Positions 1-5,777 of a stretch of 6,253 nt of DNA are shown in pieces; position 1 is the stretch's first letter, and every line of letters starts with the position of its first letter. The notes beneath the pieces were generated by a model. The model was given only the letters and a program-made list of their open reading frames with translations. It did no database searches and was not told the DNA's origin. A program made the position numbers and the translations under genes. This stretch comes from Oscillospiraceae bacterium (lineage in GTDB: Bacteria; Bacillota; Clostridia; Oscillospirales; Acutalibacteraceae): contig JAISII010000098.1 in the NCBI GenBank assembly GCA_031262125.1, positions 1-6,253 of the forward strand, read 5' to 3'.

Positions 1-915
1 CGGTGCGATTTCTTCGGTTACTTCTGCAACCGTTTCACCGGATGTGTTTACTTCACACATTGTATCCAGTACCTCCTCTATTATCCTCCCCGGGGTAGAT
101 GCCCCGGCGGTTACGCCCAAAATTTTAACATTGCAAAAATCAAATTCGCTCAAAACCGCTTGCAATTCTTCAAAATCCTCCACCAAAAAGCTGTTTTTGC
201 AATTTGCTTTGCAAATTTCGTAGAGTTTTTTTGTGTTAGAGCTATGTTTGCCGCCGATAACCAACATTGCATCGCAATTTTTCGACAGCATTTCTGCTTC
301 TGTTTGCCTTTCAGACGTAGCATTACATATTGTATCAAATATTTTGCCGTTTGTACATACCTTTTTGAAATATTTTACAGATTTTTCAAATTCTTTTTTA
401 TCAAAAGTGGTTTGAGAAACCAATATCACCGAGTTATAATTCTCTAAAGAAATTTTGGCTAAAACTTTAACCAATTCTTCGGCGTTATTAAAAGCTGCAC
501 AATCGCCCTTACAATGCCCTATAATGCCCACAACCTCGGGGTGCAACGCATCGCCCGCAATTAAAACGAACGAATTTTCCTCGGCTGTCGCTACAATTTT
601 GTGTATTTTTGAAACAAACGGGCAAGTTGCATCCACATAATCTATCTTGTGCAGTTTTATTTCATCTATTATTTTTTTTGCTACACCGTGGCTTCGCAAC
701 ACCAAAACATCGCCGATTTGTGCGTCCGACGGCTTGTCCACCGCTGTTACTCCCTGTTTTTTAAGGTCGTTAACAACAGCATCGTTATGTATTATGGGCC
801 CTAAAGTAAGCACACGTTTGCCGATATCTGCCTGTGCCGCTAAGTTTTGGGCAATGTCTACCGCCCTTTTAACGCCAAAACAAAAGCCCGCACTTTTTGC
901 TAAAACAATTTTCAT
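1..915 (-). CDS. ispH: 4-hydroxy-3-methylbut-2-enyl diphosphate reductase (IspH/LytB), 3' end cut by window, probably an IspH-S1 fusion
   Basis: IspH is a cytosolic 4Fe-4S enzyme that reduces HMBPP to IPP and DMAPP, the last step of the MEP isoprenoid pathway. The visible 305 residues begin MKIVLAKSAGFCFGVKRA. The three cluster-binding cysteines are present: C12 (FCFGV), C98 (DATCPFV) and C197 (CNATSERQ). So are the substrate-site residues: H43 (IIHND), H76 (RSHG), H125 and E127 (HPEV), S225 and N227 (HSSN), and S273 in TAGAST. The enzyme normally ends soon after TAGAST and the following helix (about residue 286). Here the frame stays open through a linker rich in E, T and V to the window edge, with no stop. 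Many Clostridia fuse IspH to ribosomal protein S1, so a fusion is likely, but no S1 domain is visible. The ATG at 915 lies 70 bp after plsC, with a weak purine-rich site (GTAGAGAA) upstream. The identity is secure; the fusion is inferred. Confidence 0.95.
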   Translation of the reverse strand, partial: MKIVLAKSAGFCFGVKRAVDIAQNLAAQADIGKRVLTLGPIIHNDAVVNDLKKQGVTAVDKPSDAQIGDVLVLRSHGVAKKIIDEIKLHKIDYVDATCPFVSKIHKIVATAEENSFVLIAGDALHPEVVGIIGHCKGDCAAFNNAEELVKVLAKISLENYNSVILVSQTTFDKKEFEKSVKYFKKVCTNGKIFDTICNATSERQTEAEMLSKNCDAMLVIGGKHSSNTKKLYEICKANCKNSFLVEDFEELQAVLSEFDFCNVKILGVTAGASTPGRIIEEVLDTMCEVNTSGETVAEVTEEIAP

Positions 916-947
916 TCTTAATATTCTCTACTTTATCGCTTTAGGCA

Positions 948-953
948 ATTATA
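948..953 (-). promoter_or_regulatory. possible -10 box upstream of ispH
   Basis: The minus strand of the 70-bp plsC-ispH gap carries a perfect TATAAT, which would start a transcript about 25 nt before the ispH ATG. No good -35 hexamer sits at 16-18 bp: the only TTG-type match (TTGTAA) is 21 bp upstream. In AT-rich DNA such a hexamer can arise by chance, so this is only a candidate internal promoter. ispH may simply be transcribed from upstream together with cmk and plsC. Confidence 0.25.
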
Positions 954-985
954 TTTTTTGCACGGCATTTCACCTTACAAAAAAA

Positions 986-1624
986 CTATTTGCAAAAGTT
1001 TTGCAAATCTTCTTGCCGCATTTTTGCTATTTCGTCCATAATTTTGCGGCTGGCATCCCTAAACTCTTTAGAATTGCCGGTTGTCATACCAAGCTCTTGC
1101 GGGGTAAAAATATTGCCGAAGTGGATTATTGTGCGGTTTTTGTTCGACAGCTTTGTCATACAAACGGGAATTACAGGCGTGTTGGTCGAATAGGCTATCA
1201 TCGCTGCACCCGACTTTGGCTTTAAAAATTCGCCGTCTTTAGAGCGTGTGCCTTCAAGATAAATAACCTCTGCCTCGCCCATTTTAAGCAGCTCTTGTGC
1301 CAAATTTACCGCTTTAGAATCGCCCGCCCCACGGTGCACGGGGAACGCCCCTAACTTTGCAAGAACAAAGGCGATAATCGGGTTTTTAAACAGCTCTGCC
1401 TTTGCCATAAAGTGCAAACACCGCTTTTTTTGGGCTAATACCATAATAATAGGGTCGCTGCCCGAGATATGGTTGCTTGCAAGCAAATATGCACCTGTTT
1501 TCGGCACGGCATCACCATTTATAACCTTATAGCGTAAAAAAAGCTTAAGAACCCAGCCCACGCAAAAAATTGCAACACGCAAAAAAACAGGCGATTGCTT
1601 GCTTATTTTTTCTTTACCTTTCAA
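986..1624 (-). CDS. plsC: 1-acyl-sn-glycerol-3-phosphate acyltransferase (PlsC/LPLAT family)
   Basis: This membrane-associated enzyme transfers a second acyl chain to lysophosphatidic acid, giving phosphatidic acid, the precursor of membrane phospholipids. From a TTG start at 1624 it has 212 residues, a usual size. A hydrophobic stretch at about 13-30 likely anchors it to the inner face of the membrane. Family motifs follow in order: catalytic HX4D as NHISGSDP (51-58), FPVHRG (94-99), EGTRS (124-128) and VIPV (151-154). The frame is open up to an earlier TTG at 1669, but that codon has no ribosome binding site and would add 15 residues unlike the family. The TTG at 1624 has AAGAGGT six bases upstream, so I prefer it. 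The gene follows cmk and precedes ispH, a common Clostridia order. A palindrome over a consensus -10 box just upstream suggests it has its own control. PlsC is the best call; acceptor specificity cannot be read from sequence. Confidence 0.93.
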   Translation of the reverse strand: MKGKEKISKQSPVFLRVAIFCVGWVLKLFLRYKVINGDAVPKTGAYLLASNHISGSDPIIMVLAQKKRCLHFMAKAELFKNPIIAFVLAKLGAFPVHRGAGDSKAVNLAQELLKMGEAEVIYLEGTRSKDGEFLKPKSGAAMIAYSTNTPVIPVCMTKLSNKNRTIIHFGNIFTPQELGMTTGNSKEFRDASRKIMDEIAKMRQEDLQNFCK

Positions 1625-1630
1625 AATAGT

Positions 1631-1637
1631 ACCTCTT
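1631..1637 (-). promoter_or_regulatory. ribosome binding site that sets the plsC start
   Basis: The minus strand reads AAGAGGT here, then six bases, then TTG at 1624-1622. This is a good Shine-Dalgarno match at near-ideal spacing. The competing TTG at 1669 has only A/T-rich sequence before it. The site also lies just downstream of the predicted transcription start (about 1642), so a transcript from the proposed promoter could only use the shorter start. Confidence 0.6.
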
Positions 1638-1642
1638 AAACC

Positions 1643-1677
1643 GGTTGAATTATATTCAACCTTCCCCAAAATTAAAA
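1643..1677 (-). promoter_or_regulatory. candidate plsC promoter with a 19-bp palindromic operator over the -10 box
   Basis: Positions 1643-1661 form a perfect inverted repeat, GGTTGAAT-TAT-ATTCAACC on the plus strand (8-bp arms, 3-bp centre). On the minus strand its middle contains a perfect -10 hexamer TATAAT (1654-1649). Seventeen bases upstream is a weak -35, TTTTAA (1677-1672, 3 of 6 matches to TTGACA). Initiation would fall near 1642, just past the palindrome and before the plsC ribosome binding site. A dimeric repressor bound here would cover the RNA polymerase contact site. It is not followed by a T-run, so it does not look like a terminator for cmk. The regulator is unknown; an MarR-type or lipid-responsive repressor is possible given the target gene, but that is a guess. 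Confidence 0.45.
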
Positions 1678-1685
1678 TTTTAAAG

Positions 1686-2354
1686 CTACAACTTTGCTTT
1701 AATTATATTCAGCAAAGCTTCTAAAGATGCCTCAAAATCGAGGTTTGTGGTGTCCAACAGCACGGCATCATCAGCCTGTTTTAGCGGTGCAATAACACGA
1801 TGCGTGTCATTATAATCACGCTGGTTTACTTCGGCTAAAACATCTTCAAGCTTAACGTCCAAGCCCTTTTCTTTATGCTCAAGCCAGCGGCGTTTTGCAC
1901 GTTGTTCAGCTGCTGCGGTTAAAAAAACCTTAACATCGGCATTTGGCAAAACAACCGTGCCAATATCCCGTCCGTCCATAATTACATTATTGCTTTTTGC
2001 CATATTACGCTGAAAATCCAGCAAATATGCACGCACAGGCGGCAAAGCCGAAACTGCCGAACCCATCATAGCCGCTATGGGTGTGCGAATCTGCGAAGAT
2101 ACATCCTCGCCGTCGAGCAGAATTACTTGCTCTTTTTTATCATTCAAAAACATTTGCACCTGCATTTTTTTTAGCAATTGCGGCATTTTCTCAAGCGAAT
2201 TGGTAGTCATCCCGGCACGGCTTGCTGCAATGCCGACTGTGCGATACAGTGCACCCGTGTCGATATATATAAAATCAAGTGCCTTTGCCGCCAAGCGTGA
2301 TAGTGAAGATTTGCCTGCACCCGAAGGACCGTCTATAGCAACAGAAATACCCAT
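1686..2354 (-). CDS. cmk: cytidylate kinase (CMP/dCMP kinase)
   Basis: This cytosolic enzyme phosphorylates CMP and dCMP with ATP to the diphosphates, feeding RNA, DNA and CDP-lipid synthesis. The protein has 222 residues, the usual length for the bacterial Cmk family. Motifs in order: P-loop GPSGAGKS (9-16), nucleotide-binding IDTGALYR (31-38), the CMP-binding insert containing IRTPIAAMMGSAVSALPPVR (89-108), DGRDIGT (127-133), the lid arginines RAKRR (152-156), and the late block RDYNDTHR (179-186) followed by DDAVLLDTT (195-203). All expected residues are present and nothing is truncated. The ATG at 2354 has CAGGG seven bases upstream. It follows proB by 59 bp and precedes plsC, which it often accompanies in Clostridia along with ispH-rpsA. 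Confidence 0.97.
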   Translation of the reverse strand: MGISVAIDGPSGAGKSSLSRLAAKALDFIYIDTGALYRTVGIAASRAGMTTNSLEKMPQLLKKMQVQMFLNDKKEQVILLDGEDVSSQIRTPIAAMMGSAVSALPPVRAYLLDFQRNMAKSNNVIMDGRDIGTVVLPNADVKVFLTAAAEQRAKRRWLEHKEKGLDVKLEDVLAEVNQRDYNDTHRVIAPLKQADDAVLLDTTNLDFEASLEALLNIIKAKL

Positions 2355-2383
2355 TTGTAAACCCTGCTTTCAGTTTTACTCAT

Positions 2384-2412
2384 AATAATTTATAGTGTTT
2401 TTGTATTATATT
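2384..2412 (-). promoter_or_regulatory. weak candidate promoter for cmk in the proB-cmk gap
   Basis: The minus strand just after the proB stop is very AT-rich. The best sigma-70-like arrangement overlaps the proB stop: TTAAAA (4 of 6 matches to TTGACA), about 17 bp of spacer, then TATAAA (5 of 6 matches to TATAAT), roughly 30 bp before the cmk ATG. Positions are approximate. Such matches arise easily in A/T-rich gaps, and transcription through from proB is just as plausible. Confidence 0.2.
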
Positions 2413-2413
2413 T

Positions 2414-3208
2414 TTAATTTTGTTCAGTTCTGCAAAAAAGTGTGCCAACATCTTTGCCGTCAAAAATGTCGTACAAAACATCGGGCTTAGAGCCGTTTAT
2501 TACCCTGCAACTAATGCCGCTTTGCATACAATAATGTGCCGCACTGATTTTTGTTGCCATACCGCCCGTTCCACGGTTGCTGCCTGTGCCTCCGGCTATT
2601 GCACGTATGTCGTCGGTTATTTCGGCAACCAAGGGTATAAGCTTTGCATCGGCAAATTTGCGGGGGTTTTTGTCATACAGCCCGTCAATATCGGTAAGAA
2701 TTATCAAACCGTCGGCACTAACAAGCCTTGCAACAATCGCCGAGAGCATATCATTATCGCCGAAATTCTCACCCTCCAGCTCATCGGTGGCAACGGTGTC
2801 GTTCTCGTTAATTATGGGTATAACCCCCATAGAGAGCAGCGTGTTTATTGTGTTAAGTATATTTTCTCGCCGCTGCGGCGATTCAACCGAAGTTTTTATG
2901 AGCAATATTTGGGCGATTGTGTGGTTATACTCGCCGAAGAGCTTGTCATAAATAAACATAAGCTCGCACTGCCCAACTGCGGCAAGAGCCTGCCGCTCTT
3001 TAAGTGTATGACCGCTGCGGTCAATGTTCATTTTGCCAACGCCGACACTTAACGCACCCGAGGAAACAACGATAATTTCCTTGCCCATATTCTGCAAATC
3101 CGAAATCACCTTGCACAGCTGCTCAATGCGGCGTAGGTTAGCCTTGCCGTTTTCGTAAGTAAGGGTAGATGTGCCTATTTTAATAACAATACGTTCGTTC
3201 GTTTTCAT
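2414..3208 (-). CDS. proB: glutamate 5-kinase, short form without PUA domain
   Basis: This cytosolic enzyme phosphorylates L-glutamate to gamma-glutamyl phosphate, the first step of proline synthesis. The 264 residues form one amino-acid-kinase domain with KIGTS (10-14), SSGA (49-52), IINENDTV (132-139), FGDNDMLSA (149-157), TDIDGLYDKNPR (172-183) and GTGGMATK (213-220), which together are diagnostic for glutamate 5-kinase. Many homologues have about 370 residues and end in a PUA domain; this one stops after the kinase, a form known in several bacteria. I place the start at the ATG at 3208, seven bases after AGGTGA (3221-3216); the TTG immediately before it is too close to that site. The usual partner proA is not next to it: the neighbours are an ABC exporter upstream and cmk downstream. 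Feedback inhibition by proline is typical of the family, since the regulatory site lies in the kinase domain. Confidence 0.96.
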   Translation of the reverse strand: MKTNERIVIKIGTSTLTYENGKANLRRIEQLCKVISDLQNMGKEIIVVSSGALSVGVGKMNIDRSGHTLKERQALAAVGQCELMFIYDKLFGEYNHTIAQILLIKTSVESPQRRENILNTINTLLSMGVIPIINENDTVATDELEGENFGDNDMLSAIVARLVSADGLIILTDIDGLYDKNPRKFADAKLIPLVAEITDDIRAIAGGTGSNRGTGGMATKISAAHYCMQSGISCRVINGSKPDVLYDIFDGKDVGTLFCRTEQN

Positions 3209-3253
3209 CAAATTTTCACCTGTATATGCAATAAAATTTCTTAAAAATCAAAA

Positions 3254-4039
3254 TTATTTTTTGTTGAGAGGCTTGCCTATTGGTACGGCGTTTGGACCCA
3301 TTTTTTTAACCTGACCCTTGCTTTCAAGGTACACACGCAAAGCGGCGTCTGTCTCGCCGTCAAACACAACTTTACCTTTTTTTAAAAAAATGCACCGCTT
3401 GCAAATATCACGCACCGACTCGGCAGAATGGCTCACAAAAAGTACGGTTACTCCTGTTGCAATTATGCTGTTTATTTTTTTGTGGCACTTTTTGCGGAAG
3501 GTTGCATCGCCAACCGACAGTGCCTCGTCGATAACTAAAATATCGGGCTTTAGGTTAACATTAATAGCAAAGCCCAGCCTTGCCCTCATACCGCTGGAAT
3601 ATGTGCGGACGGGCTGGTCGATATAATCGCCAAGCTCGGCAAACTCAATAATGTCCGGCTCAAGCTGCTTCATATAGTCATCGTTATGCCCTAAAATGTA
3701 GCCCTTTAAATAAATGTTCTCTCTGCCCGTCATCTCACTGCTAAAGCCTGCGGTAAGTTCCAGCAAAGCGGCAACATTGCCTATTACGCTAACACTGCCC
3801 GTTGTTGGGAAGGTAACACCGGTTATCATTTTTAACAAAGTAGATTTGCCTGCACCGTTGTCGCCGATTATACCAACAGACTCGCCGGGGAAGATATTAA
3901 TGCTAATATCTTTTAACGCTTGGTGTTTTTTAAATTTTTTGTTGCCCACAAAAAGGGCTTTAAAACGCTCTTGGTCGTTTTTATATAAAACATATTCTTT
4001 GCTTACATTTGCAAAAGAAATTATTGGTGATTGGTTCAT
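3254..4039 (-). CDS. ABC exporter ATP-binding protein, Wzt/TagH/RfbE-like, for surface polysaccharide
   Basis: This cytoplasmic ATPase powers glycan export (O-antigen, teichoic acid or capsule type) with the permease encoded just upstream. The 261 residues show Walker A GDNGAGKST (59-67), the family-typical stretch LLELTAGFSSEMTGRENIYLKG (92-113 region), the ABC signature YSSGM (147-151), Walker B ILVIDEALSVGD (167-178) and the switch histidine in FVSHS (H204). It ends soon after the nucleotide-binding domain with a short basic tail. It therefore lacks both the carbohydrate-binding domain of long Wzt proteins and the long C-terminal extension of Bacillus TagH. The ATG at 4039 has GGAGG 11 bases upstream, slightly far but strong. 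The gene starts 45 bp after the permease, and proB follows closely. No glycosyltransferase lies nearby, so the substrate cannot be named. The family call is firm; the substrate is unknown. Confidence 0.9.
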   Translation of the reverse strand: MNQSPIISFANVSKEYVLYKNDQERFKALFVGNKKFKKHQALKDISINIFPGESVGIIGDNGAGKSTLLKMITGVTFPTTGSVSVIGNVAALLELTAGFSSEMTGRENIYLKGYILGHNDDYMKQLEPDIIEFAELGDYIDQPVRTYSSGMRARLGFAINVNLKPDILVIDEALSVGDATFRKKCHKKINSIIATGVTVLFVSHSAESVRDICKRCIFLKKGKVVFDGETDAALRVYLESKGQVKKMGPNAVPIGKPLNKK

Positions 4040-4084
4040 ATTTGTTGCCGCCTCCGATTTTTTTAAAAATTGAATTTCTGCGTT

Positions 4085-4900
4085 TTACAAAACATCGGGT
4101 ATGCGTTTACGCAACCTGTTATAGTTCCAAATTCCCAATATAATAATTAAAATAAACTCACCTAAAAAGATGTAAAGCTCGGTTTCATTCTCCCAAAAGC
4201 CTTTATTATACAAAAATGTGTTTCGGTAACCGTTGGCAAAAAAGTTTATTGGGTTAAAAAGCATAATTTTGTTAAGCAAGGGCAATGGCATATCGTAGCT
4301 GTTATAAAAAATACCCGATATCCAAAAAACGCCCGACATAAACGCAGTAACGGCATTTTCAAAATCACGGCTAAAAGCTGCCATTGGTGCGGTTGACCAT
4401 GCCAAAACGGTAAAAAACGCAAACATAAGCGGGCAATAGAAGAAAAACTGCAAATTGTACCACGATACCCCGCCCTGTGGGTTAAAAACAACAATAATGT
4501 ACATTATTGCCGCCAAAAACAAATGCACATACAATCGTGCAAGCTGGGTAAATGTCATAATTGTAGAAACCGGGAACGCCACCTTGGTAACATATTGGCT
4601 GTTTTGCCGAATAGATTTTGAACCTAAGGTTATGCTCTCGCTCATAAAAAACCACGCCGTAAAGCCCACAACCATAAAAATAAAGCGTCCAAAATCGCCA
4701 ACGCCGTCAACTGCAACCTCGCTGCTGCCACGTATGCCCACCGAAAAAGCAAACCAATACACAAAAATTGTAAACGCCGGTTTAACCAACGCCCACAGCG
4801 GACCGATCGCCGCACCTTTATATGTTTTTTTGAGCTCGCTTTTGCTAAGCAAAAATATTTGTTTTGAAAAGCCCTTGTGTTCTTTAAAAATTTGGAACAT
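4085..4900 (-). CDS. ABC-2 type exporter permease, Wzm/TagG/RfbD-like
   Basis: This inner-membrane subunit of a surface-polysaccharide exporter pairs with the ATPase gene directly downstream. The 271 residues fit the family (about 260-280). The N-terminal cytoplasmic part has the typical interface sequence SELKKTYKGAAIGPLWALVKP (about 20-40). Six hydrophobic segments follow, at roughly 34-56, 71-90, 113-138, 150-170, 182-202 and 243-263, and the protein ends in a basic tail (NRLRKRIPDVL). The conserved loop FNPINFFANGYRN before the last segment is typical of ABC-2 polysaccharide permeases. The ATG at 4900 lacks a close ribosome binding site: GAAAGG is about 15 bases away, and no better in-frame start exists. 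It is the first gene after an 81-bp gap that holds a possible promoter. Substrate could be teichoic acid, capsule or another glycan. Confidence 0.9.
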   Translation of the reverse strand: MFQIFKEHKGFSKQIFLLSKSELKKTYKGAAIGPLWALVKPAFTIFVYWFAFSVGIRGSSEVAVDGVGDFGRFIFMVVGFTAWFFMSESITLGSKSIRQNSQYVTKVAFPVSTIMTFTQLARLYVHLFLAAIMYIIVVFNPQGGVSWYNLQFFFYCPLMFAFFTVLAWSTAPMAAFSRDFENAVTAFMSGVFWISGIFYNSYDMPLPLLNKIMLFNPINFFANGYRNTFLYNKGFWENETELYIFLGEFILIIILGIWNYNRLRKRIPDVL

Positions 4901-4946
4901 TTTTATATGTTTCAGCCTTTCTGTAATTATTATGGGATTAATTAAT

Positions 4947-4975
4947 ACTATACATTATTTTTTTTAAAAAGGCAA
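4947..4975 (-). promoter_or_regulatory. candidate promoter for the exporter-proB-cmk run
   Basis: In the gap between potC and the exporter permease, the minus strand has TTGCCT (4975-4970, 4 of 6 matches to TTGACA), a 17-bp spacer with an A-tract, then TATAGT (4952-4947, 5 of 6 matches to TATAAT). Initiation would fall near 4940, about 40 bases before the permease ATG. This is the best sigma-70-type match in any gap here, and it sits where the functional theme changes from polyamine uptake to glycan export. The rest of the gap (4901-4981) is A/T-rich with no gene. Confidence 0.45.
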
Positions 4976-4981
4976 GCTTTT

Positions 4982-5776
4982 TTACCGAGCGTTATTCCGC
5001 TTTTCTTGCCTGCGGTCTCGCACATTAATAATTATAAGAATAACCAAAATTACGACAAAAAGCAAAGTTGATAGTGCATTGATTTTTGGCGAAATGCGGC
5101 GGCGGAGCATAGTGTAGATTTCGATAGGCAAGGTTTGAAACTTGCTGCCACGGGTAAAATAGGTGATTACAAAATCGTCCAGCGAGAAAGTAAAGCTGAT
5201 TAAAAAACCCGAAATAATCCCGGGGAGAATCTCGTGCAGTACGACCTTATAAAAAGCCTGCCACTGGTTGCAGCCCAAGTCGAGTGCAGCCTCGTAAATG
5301 TTGCGGTCCATTTGCCGCAGCTTTGGCATTACGTTAAGAATAACATAGGGCGTGCAAAAACCTATATGTGCCAAAAGCACCGTCCAAAAACCCATTTCAA
5401 AATTCATCAAAACGCCCACGAACGTAAACAAAAGCATAAGGCTTACGCCTGTTACAATCTCGGGGTTAATAATGGGTATGTTAGATGCAGTTTGAACCAG
5501 TGTGCGGCTTTTGCCACGGTAGTTGCGTATGCCTATGGCAGCAATTGTGCCGAATACAGTGGCAATCGCAGCCGACAAAAAGGCAATTATAAGCGAGTTG
5601 CCAAGTGCACTCATAATTGCTTCATCGCCGAACAGCTGCTCGTACCACTTCCAAGTAAAGCCCTTCCAAACGGTGGTTTTGCCGTTGTTAAACGAATAGG
5701 CAATAAGCACACCAAGCGGTGCGTACAAAAACAGCATTATTAAAAAAACATAAATTTTAGAGCCGATTTTTTTCAT
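4982..5776 (-). CDS. potC: spermidine/putrescine-type ABC transporter permease (PotC-like)
   Basis: One of two inner-membrane permeases of a polyamine importer (PotABCD type). The 264 residues equal the length I recall for E. coli PotC. The layout is standard: a first membrane helix at about 9-27 (VFLIMLFLYAPLGVLIAYSF), a periplasmic loop with TWKWYEQLF, ALGNSLIIA (57-65), further membrane segments at about 63-83, 104-125, 129-150, 185-205 and 237-251, and the cytoplasmic EAA loop YEAALDLGCNQWQAFYKVVL (161-180), which contacts the ATPase. FSLDDFVITYF (197-207) is also typical of PotC. The ATG at 5776 is one base after the stop of the upstream zeta-toxin-like gene, and the only good Shine-Dalgarno site lies inside that gene, so translation is probably coupled. 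potD, which often follows potC, is not downstream; potA and potB would have to lie beyond the right edge. Polyamine specificity is inferred from family resemblance. Confidence 0.92.
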   Translation of the reverse strand: MKKIGSKIYVFLIMLFLYAPLGVLIAYSFNNGKTTVWKGFTWKWYEQLFGDEAIMSALGNSLIIAFLSAAIATVFGTIAAIGIRNYRGKSRTLVQTASNIPIINPEIVTGVSLMLLFTFVGVLMNFEMGFWTVLLAHIGFCTPYVILNVMPKLRQMDRNIYEAALDLGCNQWQAFYKVVLHEILPGIISGFLISFTFSLDDFVITYFTRGSKFQTLPIEIYTMLRRRISPKINALSTLLFVVILVILIIINVRDRRQEKRNNAR

Positions 5777-5777
5777 T

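Noticed and set aside
933..968. An 11-residue minus-strand frame (MPCKKYNCLKR) between plsC and ispH, with AAGGTG just before its ATG
   Set aside because: The site is only about three bases from the ATG, the peptide matches nothing known, and it covers the candidate -10 box; most likely chance.
647..1225. A 192-codon open frame on the plus strand across the ispH-plsC junction
   Set aside because: It lies opposite conserved coding sequence of both genes and shows no recognisable motif; a shadow frame.
1627..1637. TAGTACCT on the plus strand near the plsC start, resembling half of a Bacillus FapR box as I recall it
   Set aside because: The other half-site does not match, and most of the sequence is explained as the complement of the plsC ribosome binding site.
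1692..1717. Inverted repeat CTTTGCT / AGCAAAG with a 12-base spacer at the end of cmk
   Set aside because: Arms are only 7 bp, it lies inside codons before the stop, and no T-run follows, so it is not supported as a terminator.
2420..3052. A 210-codon open frame on the plus strand opposite proB
   Set aside because: It is fully antisense to a gene with every glutamate 5-kinase motif, has cysteine- and tyrosine-rich low-quality composition, and resembles no family I know.
3209..3211. TTG immediately upstream of the proB ATG as a start
   Set aside because: It is only four bases from the AGGTGA site; the next codon is an ATG at better spacing.
3223..3251. TTGATT followed by TATACA-like sequence before proB
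   Set aside because: Spacing is about 19 bp and the -10 match is weak; not enough for a promoter call in A/T-rich DNA.
4966..4983. A hairpin-like A-run, GC core and T-run after the potC stop
   Set aside because: On the minus strand the stem has an A-C mismatch and almost only A-U pairs, and it is followed by A rather than T, so it is a poor terminator for potC.
5234..5743. A 169-codon open frame on the plus strand opposite potC
   Set aside because: Antisense to a clear permease gene, with no family resemblance.
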